From the NCBI RefSeq assembly GCF_003010965.1, contig NZ_PGGM01000013.1, positions 1-64,000 on the forward strand: DNA of 64,000 nucleotides, written 5' to 3'. The DNA comes from Phyllobacterium sophorae (GTDB lineage: Bacteria > Pseudomonadota > Alphaproteobacteria > Rhizobiales > Rhizobiaceae). Below the pieces are notes generated by a model. The model saw only the letters and a program-made list of their open reading frames with translations. It was not told the origin of the DNA and searched no databases. The translations under genes and the position numbers were made by a program. Shown here piece by piece: positions 1 to 8,670 of the stretch (position 1 is the first letter of the stretch; each line of letters starts with the position of its first letter).

Positions 1-5
1 TTGTC

Positions 6-26
6 ATCCAGGGCGAGACCCTGGGT
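6..26. repeat. short hairpin at window edge
   Basis: Positions 6-13 and 19-26 pair (ATCCAGGG with CCCTGGGT, one G-T pair) around a 5-nt loop. The shape and loop size resemble the longer palindrome at 61458-61500, so this may be a degenerate copy of a dispersed alphaproteobacterial repeat. It could equally be the 3' end of a gene that starts before the window. Confidence 0.3.
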
Positions 27-256
27 ATCCGTTCAGGACGATTGGAAAAGATGGGGGCGATCACACTCTAGCTCGGCCCTTCAGACGGCCTGCACATCCA
101 CGATCCATCCCCCATCGCCGGACGAGGTGGCAGCCCTCTCCGGCGCTTCTTTCTCTCACAAGAAGCGCGGACAGTCATAAGACAAGCAATTACCCGCCTG
201 TTTCCGGCAACTGCAGCTGCCGATCAGCGCTCAAACTGTCTGAAATGAAAAATAGG

Positions 257-288
257 AAAGCCGGGGCTCCATGCTCCGGCTTTCTTTT
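257..288 (+). terminator. Rho-independent terminator upstream of rsmB-like gene
   Basis: An 11-bp stem (257-267 with 273-283, one G-T pair) with a 5-nt loop is followed by CTTTT. It would end transcription of whatever gene lies before the window. It also argues that the rRNA methyltransferase gene starts downstream of it, not at the first in-frame start at 245. Confidence 0.7.
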
Positions 289-337
289 ACTGCCGCAGCC
301 ATGTATGCGACACTCAAAGAAAAACAAAGGAATGCAC

Positions 338-1627
338 ATGCGACTTGGTGGACGCCTGCAGGCGGCAATCGAAGTTCTGGACGATATTGAAAACCGCAAG
401 CGGCCGGCCTCCGACGCTTTGAAGGACTGGGGGTTGTCACACCGCTTTGCCGGTGCCGGGGACCGCGCTGTCATTGGCAATATCGTCTATGATGCCCTCA
501 GGCGGAAACTATCGCTGGGCTGGCGCATGGACAGTGACGCCGCGCGGCATATCGCCTTTGGCGTTTTGCTTTCCGATGCGGAACTCAACATTGACGAGGT
601 CGGCACCGCGCTCGATGGCGACAAGTTTGCCCCCGAACCGCTGGAGGCCGGGCGTATGGCCGCATGGCAATCCCGCGACCTCGCTTCTGCACCCGACCAT
701 GTCCGCGCCGATGTGCCGGAATGGTGCGTACCGCATTTCCAGGCCATCTTTAACGACAACTGGGTGGAGGAAGCCGCTGCGCTTAGCGACCGGCCGCCCG
801 TCGACCTTCGCGTCAACACGCTGAAGGCTGATCGCGAGAAAGTGCTGAAGGAGCTCGCCCGTGCGGGTGCCAATCCCGCGCCTTTATTGGAAACCGCAGT
901 GCGCGTGCCGCCGCTGCGCGCCATGGGCCGTCATCCCAACGTCCAGGCAGAGCCGGCCTTCCAGCGTGGGCTGTTCGAAGTCCAGGATCTGGGTTCACAA
1001 CTCGCTGCAAAACTCAGCAACGCCAAGGCTGGCGAACAGGTGCTCGACTATTGCGCCGGGGCTGGAGGCAAAACTCTGGCTCTCGCTGCGGAGATGGGCA
1101 ACAAGGGCCAGATCCATGCCTATGATGCCGAACGCGCCCGGCTGGCGCCGATCTTCGATCGGCTGAAGCGCGCAGGGGTGCGCAACGCCCAGGCCCACGC
1201 CAATGTTGGCGATCTTGCCCCTTTGGAGGGCCAGATGGATCTGGTTCTCGTCGATGCACCTTGCACGGGTTCCGGTACATGGCGGCGCAGGCCCGATGCC
1301 AAGTGGCGCCTGAGCGACCAGCAGCTGGAACGCCGCGAGGTGGAACAGCGCGAGGTGCTGGATGCGGCCAAGACCTATGTGAAGGCCGGCGGACGCCTGG
1401 TCTATATTACTTGCTCGCTGTTCGCGCCGGAGAATGGCAACCAGGTTGCGGCTTTCCTTGAAGGCAACCCCGAATACAGCGTCCTCGATACGCAACCGCT
1501 CTGGGATCAGGCTGTACCTGCAAAGACCGGATTGCAACCCCTGTTCAAGGATGGAACAGCCATTCTTTCACCCTTGTCCACATCCACTGATGGCTTCTTC
1601 ATTTCAGTTCTCAGACGGGAAAAATAA
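338..1627 (+). CDS. RsmB/NOP-family rRNA (cytosine-5) methyltransferase
   Basis: Predicted SAM-dependent 5-methylcytosine RNA methyltransferase of the RsmB/Sun/NOL1 family, acting on 16S rRNA. An N-terminal NusB-like helical region is followed by a Rossmann domain. The motif DYCAGAGGKT binds SAM, DAPCTGSGT carries the PC cysteine, and YITCSLF carries the TC catalytic cysteine. The reading frame is open from 245, but that part lies in a terminator. ATG 338 has an AAAGGA ribosome site about 6 nt upstream and gives 429 residues, typical of the family; ATG 332 is the alternative. It heads a compact same-strand run with tspO and mtnN. The exact rRNA position methylated cannot be read from sequence. 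Confidence 0.88.
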   Translation: MRLGGRLQAAIEVLDDIENRKRPASDALKDWGLSHRFAGAGDRAVIGNIVYDALRRKLSLGWRMDSDAARHIAFGVLLSDAELNIDEVGTALDGDKFAPEPLEAGRMAAWQSRDLASAPDHVRADVPEWCVPHFQAIFNDNWVEEAAALSDRPPVDLRVNTLKADREKVLKELARAGANPAPLLETAVRVPPLRAMGRHPNVQAEPAFQRGLFEVQDLGSQLAAKLSNAKAGEQVLDYCAGAGGKTLALAAEMGNKGQIHAYDAERARLAPIFDRLKRAGVRNAQAHANVGDLAPLEGQMDLVLVDAPCTGSGTWRRRPDAKWRLSDQQLERREVEQREVLDAAKTYVKAGGRLVYITCSLFAPENGNQVAAFLEGNPEYSVLDTQPLWDQAVPAKTGLQPLFKDGTAILSPLSTSTDGFFISVLRREK

Positions 1628-1668
1628 AGCTACAAATGTGACCGTATCCTTCGCGTGAGAGAGGTCAC

Positions 1669-2124
1669 ATGTCCCGTTCCCAGGCGCTTCTATTGTTTCT
1701 TGTATTGGTTGTGGGCGGCGGACTTACCATAGGATATCTCACCCTCCCGGGCGAATGGTACGCCGGTCTCGTCAAGCCTTCGTTCAATCCGCCGAACTGG
1801 ATTTTCGCCCCCGTCTGGACCGTGCTCTATATCCTCATCGCCATTGCCGGTTGGCGAGTCTGGGACCGGGAATTGACAGCACCCCAACAATTCTGGTGGG
1901 CGCAGCTTGTACTGAATTTCCTCTGGTCACCCGCCTTCTTCGGGTTCCAGAAGATGGGCCTCGCGCTGGCCGTCATCGTCCTATTGCTTGTCGCGATCGT
2001 TGGCTTCATCAGCGTGACCTGGAATTCCGAGCGGGTATCGGCACTGCTGTTTGTGCCCTATCTTCTCTGGGTGGCCTTCGCGACACTACTCAATGCGTCA
2101 CTCTGGACCCTCAATGCAGGTTGA
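1669..2124 (+). CDS. tspO: TspO/MBR-family tryptophan-rich membrane protein
   Basis: A 151-residue integral membrane protein with five predicted helices, matching bacterial TspO (translocator protein family, binds porphyrins and sterol-like ligands and modulates tetrapyrrole or stress responses). The family's loop is clear near residues 36-48 (KPSFNPPNWIFAPVW), and tryptophans are frequent throughout. The start has a GAGAGAGG ribosome site. The stop overlaps or abuts the next gene, mtnN, so the two are probably translationally coupled; why they are paired is not obvious. Confidence 0.9.
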   Translation: MSRSQALLLFLVLVVGGGLTIGYLTLPGEWYAGLVKPSFNPPNWIFAPVWTVLYILIAIAGWRVWDRELTAPQQFWWAQLVLNFLWSPAFFGFQKMGLALAVIVLLLVAIVGFISVTWNSERVSALLFVPYLLWVAFATLLNASLWTLNAG

Positions 2125-2125
2125 T

Positions 2126-2764
2126 ATGCTCGCTTATTTGACGCCGGTTGCCGGCAAAAAAGTTCTTTTTGCCATGGCTGTCGATGCGGAATATGGTCCG
2201 CATCTGCAGCGTCTGTTCACGCCGCTGATCACCGGCGTTGGCCCGGTGGAGGCTGCTGTCAGTGTCTCGGCGACGTTGGCCAGTCTGGCCGCCAACCAAT
2301 CTCTGCCAGATCTTGTCGTGTCGCTGGGCTCTGCCGGGTCGCGCACTCTGGAACAGGCGGAAATCTATCAGGCGACCTGTGTCTCCTACCGCGACATGGA
2401 CGCATCGCCGCTTGGCTTCAAGAAAGGGGCAACGCCCTTCCTCGACCTGCCAGTAACAGTCCCGCTACGCCACCGCATTCCGGGCGTAAAGGAAGCGTCG
2501 CTGTCAACCGGCGCCAATATCGTTTCCGGCGGGGCCTATGACACGATCGAAGCCGATATGGTCGAGATGGAAACCTTCGCTGTGTTGCGCGCCTGCCAGC
2601 GTTTCGAAATTCCGCTCATTGGTCTGCGCGGCATTTCTGACGGATCGGAGGAATTGCGCCATGTCAGCGACTGGACGGAGTATCTGCACGTGATCGATGA
2701 AAAGCTGGCACTGGCCGTTGAGGCTATGGGCTCGGCAATTGCGGACAGGGTGTTGATTCTGTGA
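2126..2764 (+). CDS. mtnN: 5'-methylthioadenosine/S-adenosylhomocysteine nucleosidase
   Basis: Predicted cytosolic nucleosidase that cleaves adenine from methylthioadenosine and S-adenosylhomocysteine in methionine salvage and SAM by-product recycling. The PNP/UDP-phosphorylase fold is indicated by the N-terminal AMAVDAEYGP strand-loop, the central GSAGS phosphate-loop-like segment, the MVEMETFAV motif (Met-Glu nucleoside ligands) and the late RGISDGS segment with the catalytic Asp. ATG 2126 gives 212 residues and lies 2 nt after the tspO stop; ATG 2114, inside tspO, is a possible start. Its product would relieve SAH inhibition of methyltransferases such as the upstream one, though that link is only an inference. 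Confidence 0.85.
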   Translation: MLAYLTPVAGKKVLFAMAVDAEYGPHLQRLFTPLITGVGPVEAAVSVSATLASLAANQSLPDLVVSLGSAGSRTLEQAEIYQATCVSYRDMDASPLGFKKGATPFLDLPVTVPLRHRIPGVKEASLSTGANIVSGGAYDTIEADMVEMETFAVLRACQRFEIPLIGLRGISDGSEELRHVSDWTEYLHVIDEKLALAVEAMGSAIADRVLIL

Positions 2765-2891
2765 TCCCTACCGCCGTCTTCTGAATCAAATTCGCAATGG
2801 CTTCACCCGCCTTGTGAACAAACGGAATCAGTTTTTCAGTCACTTGCGGTAACCCATTGCGCCGACTCGACAATTGCTTTAAAGGCCCGCC

Positions 2892-4454
2892 ATGAACACA
2901 CCCACTCATCCCGATACAGTCCTCATTGTCGATTTCGGCAGCCAGGTAACGCAGCTGATTGCGCGACGCGTGCGCGAAGCCGGTGTCTATTCCGAGATCG
3001 TTCCCTTTCAATCCGCAGATGAAGCTTTCCGCCGCATCAATCCGAAGGCGGTCATCCTTTCCGGCAGTCCACATTCCACGGTCGATATCGGCAGTCCGCG
3101 CGCGCCGCAGCAAATCTTCGAAGCCAATATCCCGGTTCTCGGCATCTGCTACGGCGAACAGACGATGTGCGCCCAGCTCGGAGGCAAGGTGGAGGGCGGG
3201 CATCACCGCGAATTCGGTCGCGCTTTCCTCGACATTCAGGAAGAATGCGCGCTGTTTGAAGGCGTCTGGGCCAAGGGAACACGCCACCAGGTGTGGATGA
3301 GCCACGGCGACCGCGTTGTCGAAATACCCGATGGCTTCAAGGTTGTTGGCACATCGACAGGCGCGCCCTTTGCGGCGATCGCCAACGAAGCCAGGAAATA
3401 CTACGCCGTGCAATTCCACCCGGAAGTTGTGCATACGCCAGACGGCGCGAAACTCCTTGAGAATTTCGTCCACCGCATCGCCGGCATCAAGGGCGACTGG
3501 ACCATGCATGCGTACCGCGAACACGCGGTCGATGCTATCCGCAAGCAGGTCGGCGACAAGAAGGTGATCTGTGCGCTGTCCGGCGGCGTCGATTCGTCCG
3601 TCGCGGCATTGCTCATCCACGAGGCGGTCGGCGACCAGCTGACCTGCATCCTTGTCGACCATGGCCTGATGCGCAAGAACGAGGCGGCAGACGTCGTCGC
3701 CATGTTCCGCGAACATTACAATCTGCCGCTCATTCTTGTGGACGCATCGGAGCGCTTTATCAGCGCGCTCGAAGGCGAATCCGACCCGGAAAAGAAGCGT
3801 AAGACGATTGGCAGGCTCTTCATCGAAGTCTTTGAAGAAGAAGCCAAAAAACTTGGCGGCGCTGACTTCCTTGCGCAAGGGACCCTCTATCCCGACGTCA
3901 TCGAAAGCGTGTCCTTCACAGGCGGTCCTTCGGTGACGATCAAGTCGCACCACAATGTCGGCGGCCTGCCGGATCGCATGAACATGAAGCTGGTCGAGCC
4001 GCTGCGCGAACTCTTCAAGGATGAGGTTCGTGTGCTCGGCAAGGAGCTTGGCCTGCCGGATCATTTCATCGGCCGCCATCCCTTCCCTGGTCCCGGTCTT
4101 GCCATTCGCTGCCCTGGCGGTATCACCCGCGCAAAACTGGAGATCCTGCGCGAGGCTGATGCGGTCTATCTCGACGAGATTCGCAAGGCTGGCCTTTACG
4201 ATGTCATTTGGCAGGCCTTCGCCGTGCTGCTGCCGGTGCAGACCGTTGGCGTCATGGGCGATGGCCGCACCTACGAATTCGTTTGCGCCCTGCGCGCCGT
4301 TACGTCGGTCGACGGCATGACTGCCGATTTCTACCACTACGACATGAGTTTCCTCGGTCAGGCGGCCACGCGTATCATCAATGAGGTCAAGGGCATAAAT
4401 CGCGTTGTCTATGATGTCACGTCAAAGCCGCCCGGCACGATCGAGTGGGAATGA
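2892..4454 (+). CDS. guaA: GMP synthase (glutamine-hydrolysing)
   Basis: Converts XMP to GMP using ATP and glutamine, the last step of guanine nucleotide synthesis. The 520-residue protein has the usual three parts: a class I glutamine amidotransferase domain with catalytic Cys86 in GICYGEQ and the FHPEV His-Glu pair, an ATP pyrophosphatase domain with the SGGVDSSV P-loop, and the C-terminal GMP synthase dimerisation domain ending KPPGTIEWE. Length and motifs are complete. The preceding 127 bp contain no recognisable gene and presumably hold its promoter. Confidence 0.98.
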   Translation: MNTPTHPDTVLIVDFGSQVTQLIARRVREAGVYSEIVPFQSADEAFRRINPKAVILSGSPHSTVDIGSPRAPQQIFEANIPVLGICYGEQTMCAQLGGKVEGGHHREFGRAFLDIQEECALFEGVWAKGTRHQVWMSHGDRVVEIPDGFKVVGTSTGAPFAAIANEARKYYAVQFHPEVVHTPDGAKLLENFVHRIAGIKGDWTMHAYREHAVDAIRKQVGDKKVICALSGGVDSSVAALLIHEAVGDQLTCILVDHGLMRKNEAADVVAMFREHYNLPLILVDASERFISALEGESDPEKKRKTIGRLFIEVFEEEAKKLGGADFLAQGTLYPDVIESVSFTGGPSVTIKSHHNVGGLPDRMNMKLVEPLRELFKDEVRVLGKELGLPDHFIGRHPFPGPGLAIRCPGGITRAKLEILREADAVYLDEIRKAGLYDVIWQAFAVLLPVQTVGVMGDGRTYEFVCALRAVTSVDGMTADFYHYDMSFLGQAATRIINEVKGINRVVYDVTSKPPGTIEWE

Positions 4455-4602
4455 GGCTATTGGGCGATGCCGGTCGGGTCCATTCGGCATTCCTCCGCAT
4501 TGACCAAGTGGAAATGGCATAATCGCACAAGACTTTCAAAATTTTCGAGGGGAATGAATTCGCCATTCTTTGATTATTGAGTAAGGCGCGGTGACAAAAA
4601 AC

Positions 4603-4651
4603 TCTCTGCCAGTTGGCAGAGAATATCACTTTGCCGAGGCGAGAATATCAC
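4603..4651. promoter_or_regulatory. palindrome plus direct repeat before allE
   Basis: A perfect 9+9 palindrome (TCTCTGCCA at 4603-4611, GT, TGGCAGAGA at 4614-4622) runs into an 11-bp direct repeat, GAGAATATCAC, at 4619-4629 and 4641-4651. The repeat period is 22 bp, about two helical turns. The array ends 19 bp before the ureidoglycine aminohydrolase start, placing it where a repressor or activator would control that gene. The cognate regulator is not in the window. Confidence 0.5.
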
Positions 4652-4670
4652 CCCTCTAAAGGAACTGGAA

Positions 4671-5519
4671 ATGGCTGGACGAACATACTTTGCACCTCGC
4701 GGCGGTGCACCCGCACAGACGCAACTCTTGACCGATCGCGCGGTGTTCACCGAAGCCTATGCCATCATCCCAAGGGGGGTGATGATGGACATCGTCACCA
4801 GCTACCTGCCATTCTGGGACAATACCAGGCTTTGGGTACTCTCCCGTCCGCTGTCTGGTTTCGCAGAGACTTTCTCGCAATACATCATGGAAGTCGCACC
4901 GGGGGGCGGCAGCGACAAACCGGAGCCCGACGCTGGCGCGGAAGGCGTCTTGTTTGTGCTTGAAGGTCAGTTGAGCGTTGTTGTTGACGACCAGAAACAT
5001 GTCATGCAACCCGGCGGCTTCGCTTTCATTCCTCCATCGAGCAAGTGGACGGTCCGCAATGAGGGTGACAGGCCGGTGCGTTTCCATTGGATACGCAAGG
5101 CGTACGAATTCGTGGACGGTATTGGCGTACCCGAAGCCTTCTTCGCCGATGAAGCCAATATCACGCCGACAGCAATGCCTGGCACCGACGGGAAGTGGGC
5201 GACAACGCGATTTGTCGATCCCGCTGACTTACGCCATGACATGCATGTGACAATCGTTACGTTCGAACCGGGCGCAGTGATCCCGTTTGCGGAAACGCAC
5301 GTAATGGAGCACGGGCTGTATGTGCTCGAAGGTAAGGCAGTTTACCGCCTCAATCAGGACTGGGTTGAAGTGGAGGCCGGCGATTTCATGTGGCTGCGGG
5401 CGTTCTGTCCGCAAGCTTGCTACGCTGGCGGTCCAGGCAAATTCCGTTATCTCCTTTACAAGGATGTTAACCGCCACATGAAATTGAGCCTGTCCGCAGG
5501 CGGGCGCTCTGGCCGCTGA
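4671..5519 (+). CDS. allE: (S)-ureidoglycine aminohydrolase (bicupin)
   Basis: Predicted to release ammonia from (S)-ureidoglycine to give (S)-ureidoglycolate in allantoin breakdown. The 282 residues form two cupin domains (roughly 60-130 and 190-260); the second carries the likely Mn-binding set near ETHVMEHGLYVLEGKAVYRL. The LPFWDNTRLWVLSRP and FSQYIMEVAPGGG segments are typical of the family. AAAGGA precedes the ATG. It stands alone here, with no allantoinase, allantoicase or urate genes nearby, and is flanked upstream by a repeat array that may be its operator. Confidence 0.88.
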   Translation: MAGRTYFAPRGGAPAQTQLLTDRAVFTEAYAIIPRGVMMDIVTSYLPFWDNTRLWVLSRPLSGFAETFSQYIMEVAPGGGSDKPEPDAGAEGVLFVLEGQLSVVVDDQKHVMQPGGFAFIPPSSKWTVRNEGDRPVRFHWIRKAYEFVDGIGVPEAFFADEANITPTAMPGTDGKWATTRFVDPADLRHDMHVTIVTFEPGAVIPFAETHVMEHGLYVLEGKAVYRLNQDWVEVEAGDFMWLRAFCPQACYAGGPGKFRYLLYKDVNRHMKLSLSAGGRSGR

Positions 5520-5535
5520 TTGAAGGCGCTCCGGG

Positions 5536-6054
5536 TCAGCGGTGACCTATGGAATTCGGCGTGTCGAATCGTTCAAGCCGGCCGAGGCCGCCGGATATTT
5601 CGCGCCAGTGTTTGACATCGAAGTCGATTACAACGAGCCCTGCGGTCGGGTATTTTCGCTGCAGCCGCGAAAGATCGGGTTCGCGTCCCTTTCCAATGAG
5701 TTGGAGGGCGAGGTCCTGAAGTCCCGGATTGTGTCCGACGAGCAGCAATGCGTGAATACGATCTGGCGTTTGCTTGACAGTATCGAGGATCGCCTGCGCC
5801 CGGGCCTCGTAAATGCGCGGCTCGTCCTTATGCACGATATCCTGCCCAAGAGCGGCATGCACCAGTTTCCAGGTCTCCATGGCACGTCGCGCCGTCGAGA
5901 CCATGGCAAGATCAGGCAATAGCCCTTTTTCCACCATGAATCTCCCCATCAGCGGGCTCATCCTGCGGCCCCGCTCCGCCAGCGGGCGCTCATGATCCTC
6001 GACGCCGTCGGGCCAGTCGGATTTGGCATGCCTGAGAAGCATTAATCTGCGCAT
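5536..6054 (-). CDS. SixA-like histidine phosphatase
   Basis: Small histidine-phosphatase superfamily protein of 172 residues. The N-terminal LMLLRHAKSDW holds the phosphate-binding Arg and nucleophilic His, and LLLVGHNPGLQDLA carries the second His. The closest relatives are SixA-type phosphohistidine phosphatases, but the substrate is unknown. ATG 6054 has a GAGGA ribosome site; the frame is open upstream through the acylphosphatase gene but that part is not protein-like. It lies just downstream of the acylphosphatase gene on the same strand (22-bp gap), so the two are probably cotranscribed. Confidence 0.82.
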   Translation of the reverse strand: MRRLMLLRHAKSDWPDGVEDHERPLAERGRRMSPLMGRFMVEKGLLPDLAMVSTARRAMETWKLVHAALGQDIVHKDEPRIYEARAQAILDTVKQTPDRIHALLLVGHNPGLQDLALQLIGKGREPDLSRLQRKYPTAGLVVIDFDVKHWREISGGLGRLERFDTPNSIGHR

Positions 6055-6076
6055 GGGGACGTTCCTCTGCCTGGAC

Positions 6077-6364
6077 CTAGCTAGTGGTGATCCTGAACGT
6101 GCCGGTGCCCTCGGAAACGTCAACGTTTTCAAACGTGACGTTGGCAACCGAGGCTCCAGGAGGTCCCTGCCAGAATCTCTCCAGCATCTTTGAGATAGCT
6201 GGCTCGGGTCCTGCGATGAGGGCGCGTACGGTCCCGTCATCCTCATTGCGAACCCAGCCGCCAAGCCCAAGCTTTTCGGCTTCCATGCGGGTCCAGACGC
6301 GAAAACTGACACCCTGTACCCTGCCATGGATACGAACCAGCATAGCCTGCTCTTTAGCTTCCAT
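6077..6364 (-). CDS. acyP: acylphosphatase
   Basis: Hydrolyses the carboxyl-phosphate bond of acyl phosphates such as acetyl or carbamoyl phosphate. The 95-residue alpha/beta sandwich shows the conserved phosphate loop GRVQGVSFR with catalytic Arg and GWVRNEDDGTV with catalytic Asn. Two starts are possible: ATG 6364 has GGAGG 5 nt upstream and gives the usual family length, while ATG 6376 adds four residues. It is transcribed away from cpdB and towards the SixA-like gene. Confidence 0.9.
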   Translation of the reverse strand: MEAKEQAMLVRIHGRVQGVSFRVWTRMEAEKLGLGGWVRNEDDGTVRALIAGPEPAISKMLERFWQGPPGASVANVTFENVDVSEGTGTFRITTS

Positions 6365-6554
6365 CGCAGCCTCCATTGAGCGCGACCAACCCTAGTGGAG
6401 GATACTATCACCGCGTGCGGCGTGCTGGAATGACGGGGTGCATATCACAATTGGCCGCATGTTTCGCGCTGGTCATTTTACGGATGCGCGGCTCGCAAAA
6501 TCGTCATAGTCTGCCGCGGGTTGAGCAATGCCGAGTTTCCCGAAGGAGTGTTCC

Positions 6555-8543
6555 ATGTCTTCCAATTTCCATTTGCACCCGATTTCGCGCCGCTCCTTGC
6601 TCAGTGGCATGGCGGCCGCATCGGCGCTTGTGCTGTTGCATCCGTTTTCCGCGCGCGCGGCGGCCAACCAGGCCCATTTACGGTTGATGGAAACGACGGA
6701 CATTCACGTCAATGTTTTCCCCTATGACTATTATGCCGACAAGCCGAACGATACGATGGGTCTCGCCCGCACGGCTGCGATCATTGATTCCATCCGCGCC
6801 GAGGCCACGAACTCACTGCTCATCGATAATGGCGACTTCCTGCAGGGCAATCCGATGGGCGATTACATGGCCTATCAGCACGGCATGAAGGAGGGCGACG
6901 TCCACCCCGTCATCAAGGCGATGAATGTGCTCGGTTACGATGTCGGCACGCTCGGCAATCACGAGTTCAATTATGGCCTCGACTACATGTTCAAAGTGGT
7001 CGGTGGATCGAATTTTCCGTATGTCTGCGCCAATCTGACGAAGGGCCAGCTCGCTTCGGATCCGAAGCAGGACGCTCTCTTTTTCAAACCCTATGTCATC
7101 ATCGAAACACTGATCAAGGACGGCGCAGGCGCGGAAAGCCCGGTCAAGGTCGGCTTTATCGGTTTTGTTCCGCCGCAGATCATGCTGTGGGATATCAAGA
7201 ACCTTGAGGGCAAGGCTCAGACCCGCGATATCGTCGAAGCTGCCAAAGCGTGGGTCCCGGCCATGAAGGAGGAGGGCGCCGATATTGTCATAGCGCTGTC
7301 TCATTCCGGCATCGACGGAGCCGCCCCGTTGGAGCGCATGGAAAATGCCTCGCTCTATCTCGCAGGTGTCGAAGGTATCGATGCGATCTTCACCGGTCAC
7401 CAGCATCTGGTCTTCCCCGGTCCGAAGAGCTGGGACGGCATCGCCAATACCGATCCGGTGAAGGGCACTCTCGCCGGCAAGCCCGCGGTCATGGCCGGAT
7501 TCTGGGGATCGCATCTCGGCCTTATCGACCTGTTGCTGGAGAAGGACGGCAATAGCTGGAAGATCGCCGATTTCACGGCGGAAGCCCGTCCGATCTATCA
7601 CCGCGATGACAAGAAGAAGGTCGTCGCCGATGTTGCCGACAAGCCGGAAGTGATCGAAGCCGCCAAAGCCGAGCATGAGGCAACATTGACCTATGTCCGC
7701 ACGCCGGTCGGCAAAACATCCGCGCCGCTATATTCCTATTTCGCACTCGTTGCCGATGATCCTTCCGTGCAAATCGTATCCCAGGCGCAAACCTGGTACA
7801 TCAAGGACATGCTGAAGGATACCGAGCACAAGGACCTCCCGGTGCTTTCCGCGGCGGCGCCCTTCAAAGCCGGCGGCCGGGGCGGGGCGGATTACTATAC
7901 TGACGTTCCTGCAGGCGATATCGCCATCAAGAATGTCGCTGATCTCTACCTCTATCCCAACACGGTACAGGCGGTCGTCATCACCGGTGAGCAGGTAAGA
8001 AACTGGCTGGAAATGTCGGCGGGCATGTTCAATCACATGGAAGCAGGCGCCAAGGATGCTGCTCTCCTGAATAAAGATTTTCCGTCTTACAATTTTGATA
8101 TCATCGACGGCGTCACTTACCAGATCGATCTCTCGCAGCCGCGCAGGTTTGATAATGACGGACAGGTCATCAATCACGAGGCAAATCGTATCCAGAATCT
8201 GCAATTTGAGGGCAAGCCAATTGATTCGGCACAGAAATTCGTGGTTGTCACTAACAATTACCGCGCCGGCGGTGGCGGCAAGTTCCCGGAGATAGCGTCC
8301 GACAAGGTGGTCTTCGTAGCGCCGGATACGAACCGCGATGTTATCGTGCGCTATATCGTCGAGGCAGGTACCGTCAATCCATCCGCCGACAGCAACTGGA
8401 CCTTCAAGCCTTTGCCGGGCACGACGGCGATTTTTGAGAGCGGCCCGAAGGCAAGGCAGTTTCTTGCCGATGTGAAGAGCGTCAGGATCGAGGATGCCGG
8501 CGAAGGCTCGGAGGGCTTCGCCTTGTTCAGGCTCGTTCTCTGA
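6555..8543 (+). CDS. cpdB: periplasmic 2',3'-cyclic-nucleotide 2'-phosphodiesterase/3'-nucleotidase
   Basis: Predicted CpdB-type enzyme that hydrolyses 2',3'-cyclic nucleotides and 3'-nucleotides in the periplasm for phosphate and nucleoside salvage. The N-terminus carries a twin-arginine export signal (SRRSLLSG then a hydrophobic stretch ending at an ARA site, about residues 11-37). The metallophosphoesterase domain has the TTDIHVN, DNGDF, GNHEFNYG and TGHQH metal-binding motifs, followed by the 5'-nucleotidase C-terminal domain. The DIHVNVFPYDYY segment favours CpdB over UshA. Start 6555 has a strong GAAGGAG site; 662 residues is normal. Confidence 0.92.
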   Translation: MSSNFHLHPISRRSLLSGMAAASALVLLHPFSARAAANQAHLRLMETTDIHVNVFPYDYYADKPNDTMGLARTAAIIDSIRAEATNSLLIDNGDFLQGNPMGDYMAYQHGMKEGDVHPVIKAMNVLGYDVGTLGNHEFNYGLDYMFKVVGGSNFPYVCANLTKGQLASDPKQDALFFKPYVIIETLIKDGAGAESPVKVGFIGFVPPQIMLWDIKNLEGKAQTRDIVEAAKAWVPAMKEEGADIVIALSHSGIDGAAPLERMENASLYLAGVEGIDAIFTGHQHLVFPGPKSWDGIANTDPVKGTLAGKPAVMAGFWGSHLGLIDLLLEKDGNSWKIADFTAEARPIYHRDDKKKVVADVADKPEVIEAAKAEHEATLTYVRTPVGKTSAPLYSYFALVADDPSVQIVSQAQTWYIKDMLKDTEHKDLPVLSAAAPFKAGGRGGADYYTDVPAGDIAIKNVADLYLYPNTVQAVVITGEQVRNWLEMSAGMFNHMEAGAKDAALLNKDFPSYNFDIIDGVTYQIDLSQPRRFDNDGQVINHEANRIQNLQFEGKPIDSAQKFVVVTNNYRAGGGGKFPEIASDKVVFVAPDTNRDVIVRYIVEAGTVNPSADSNWTFKPLPGTTAIFESGPKARQFLADVKSVRIEDAGEGSEGFALFRLVL

Positions 8544-8670
8544 AGGCTGCAGTCAGGCTGAATGGCGGCGCAGCACTAAGTGGCCGGGGCCATTTCCGAA
8601 TTTTCGAACCAGTCGCAGCGTGAGCCCGCTTCGACACCGTTTCTGTTCTCCAGCCTTGGGATTGTCCATC

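Noticed and set aside
1-71. Open frame ending at a TAG, possibly the tail of a gene starting before the window
   Set aside because: Only about 22 codons, no family recognised, and it overlaps a repeat-like hairpin. The terminator at 257 does imply an upstream gene, but I cannot show that this frame is it.
2724-4337. 537-codon minus-strand frame opposite guaA
   Set aside because: It is antisense to a complete guaA with all its motifs, and the minus frame has no protein features.
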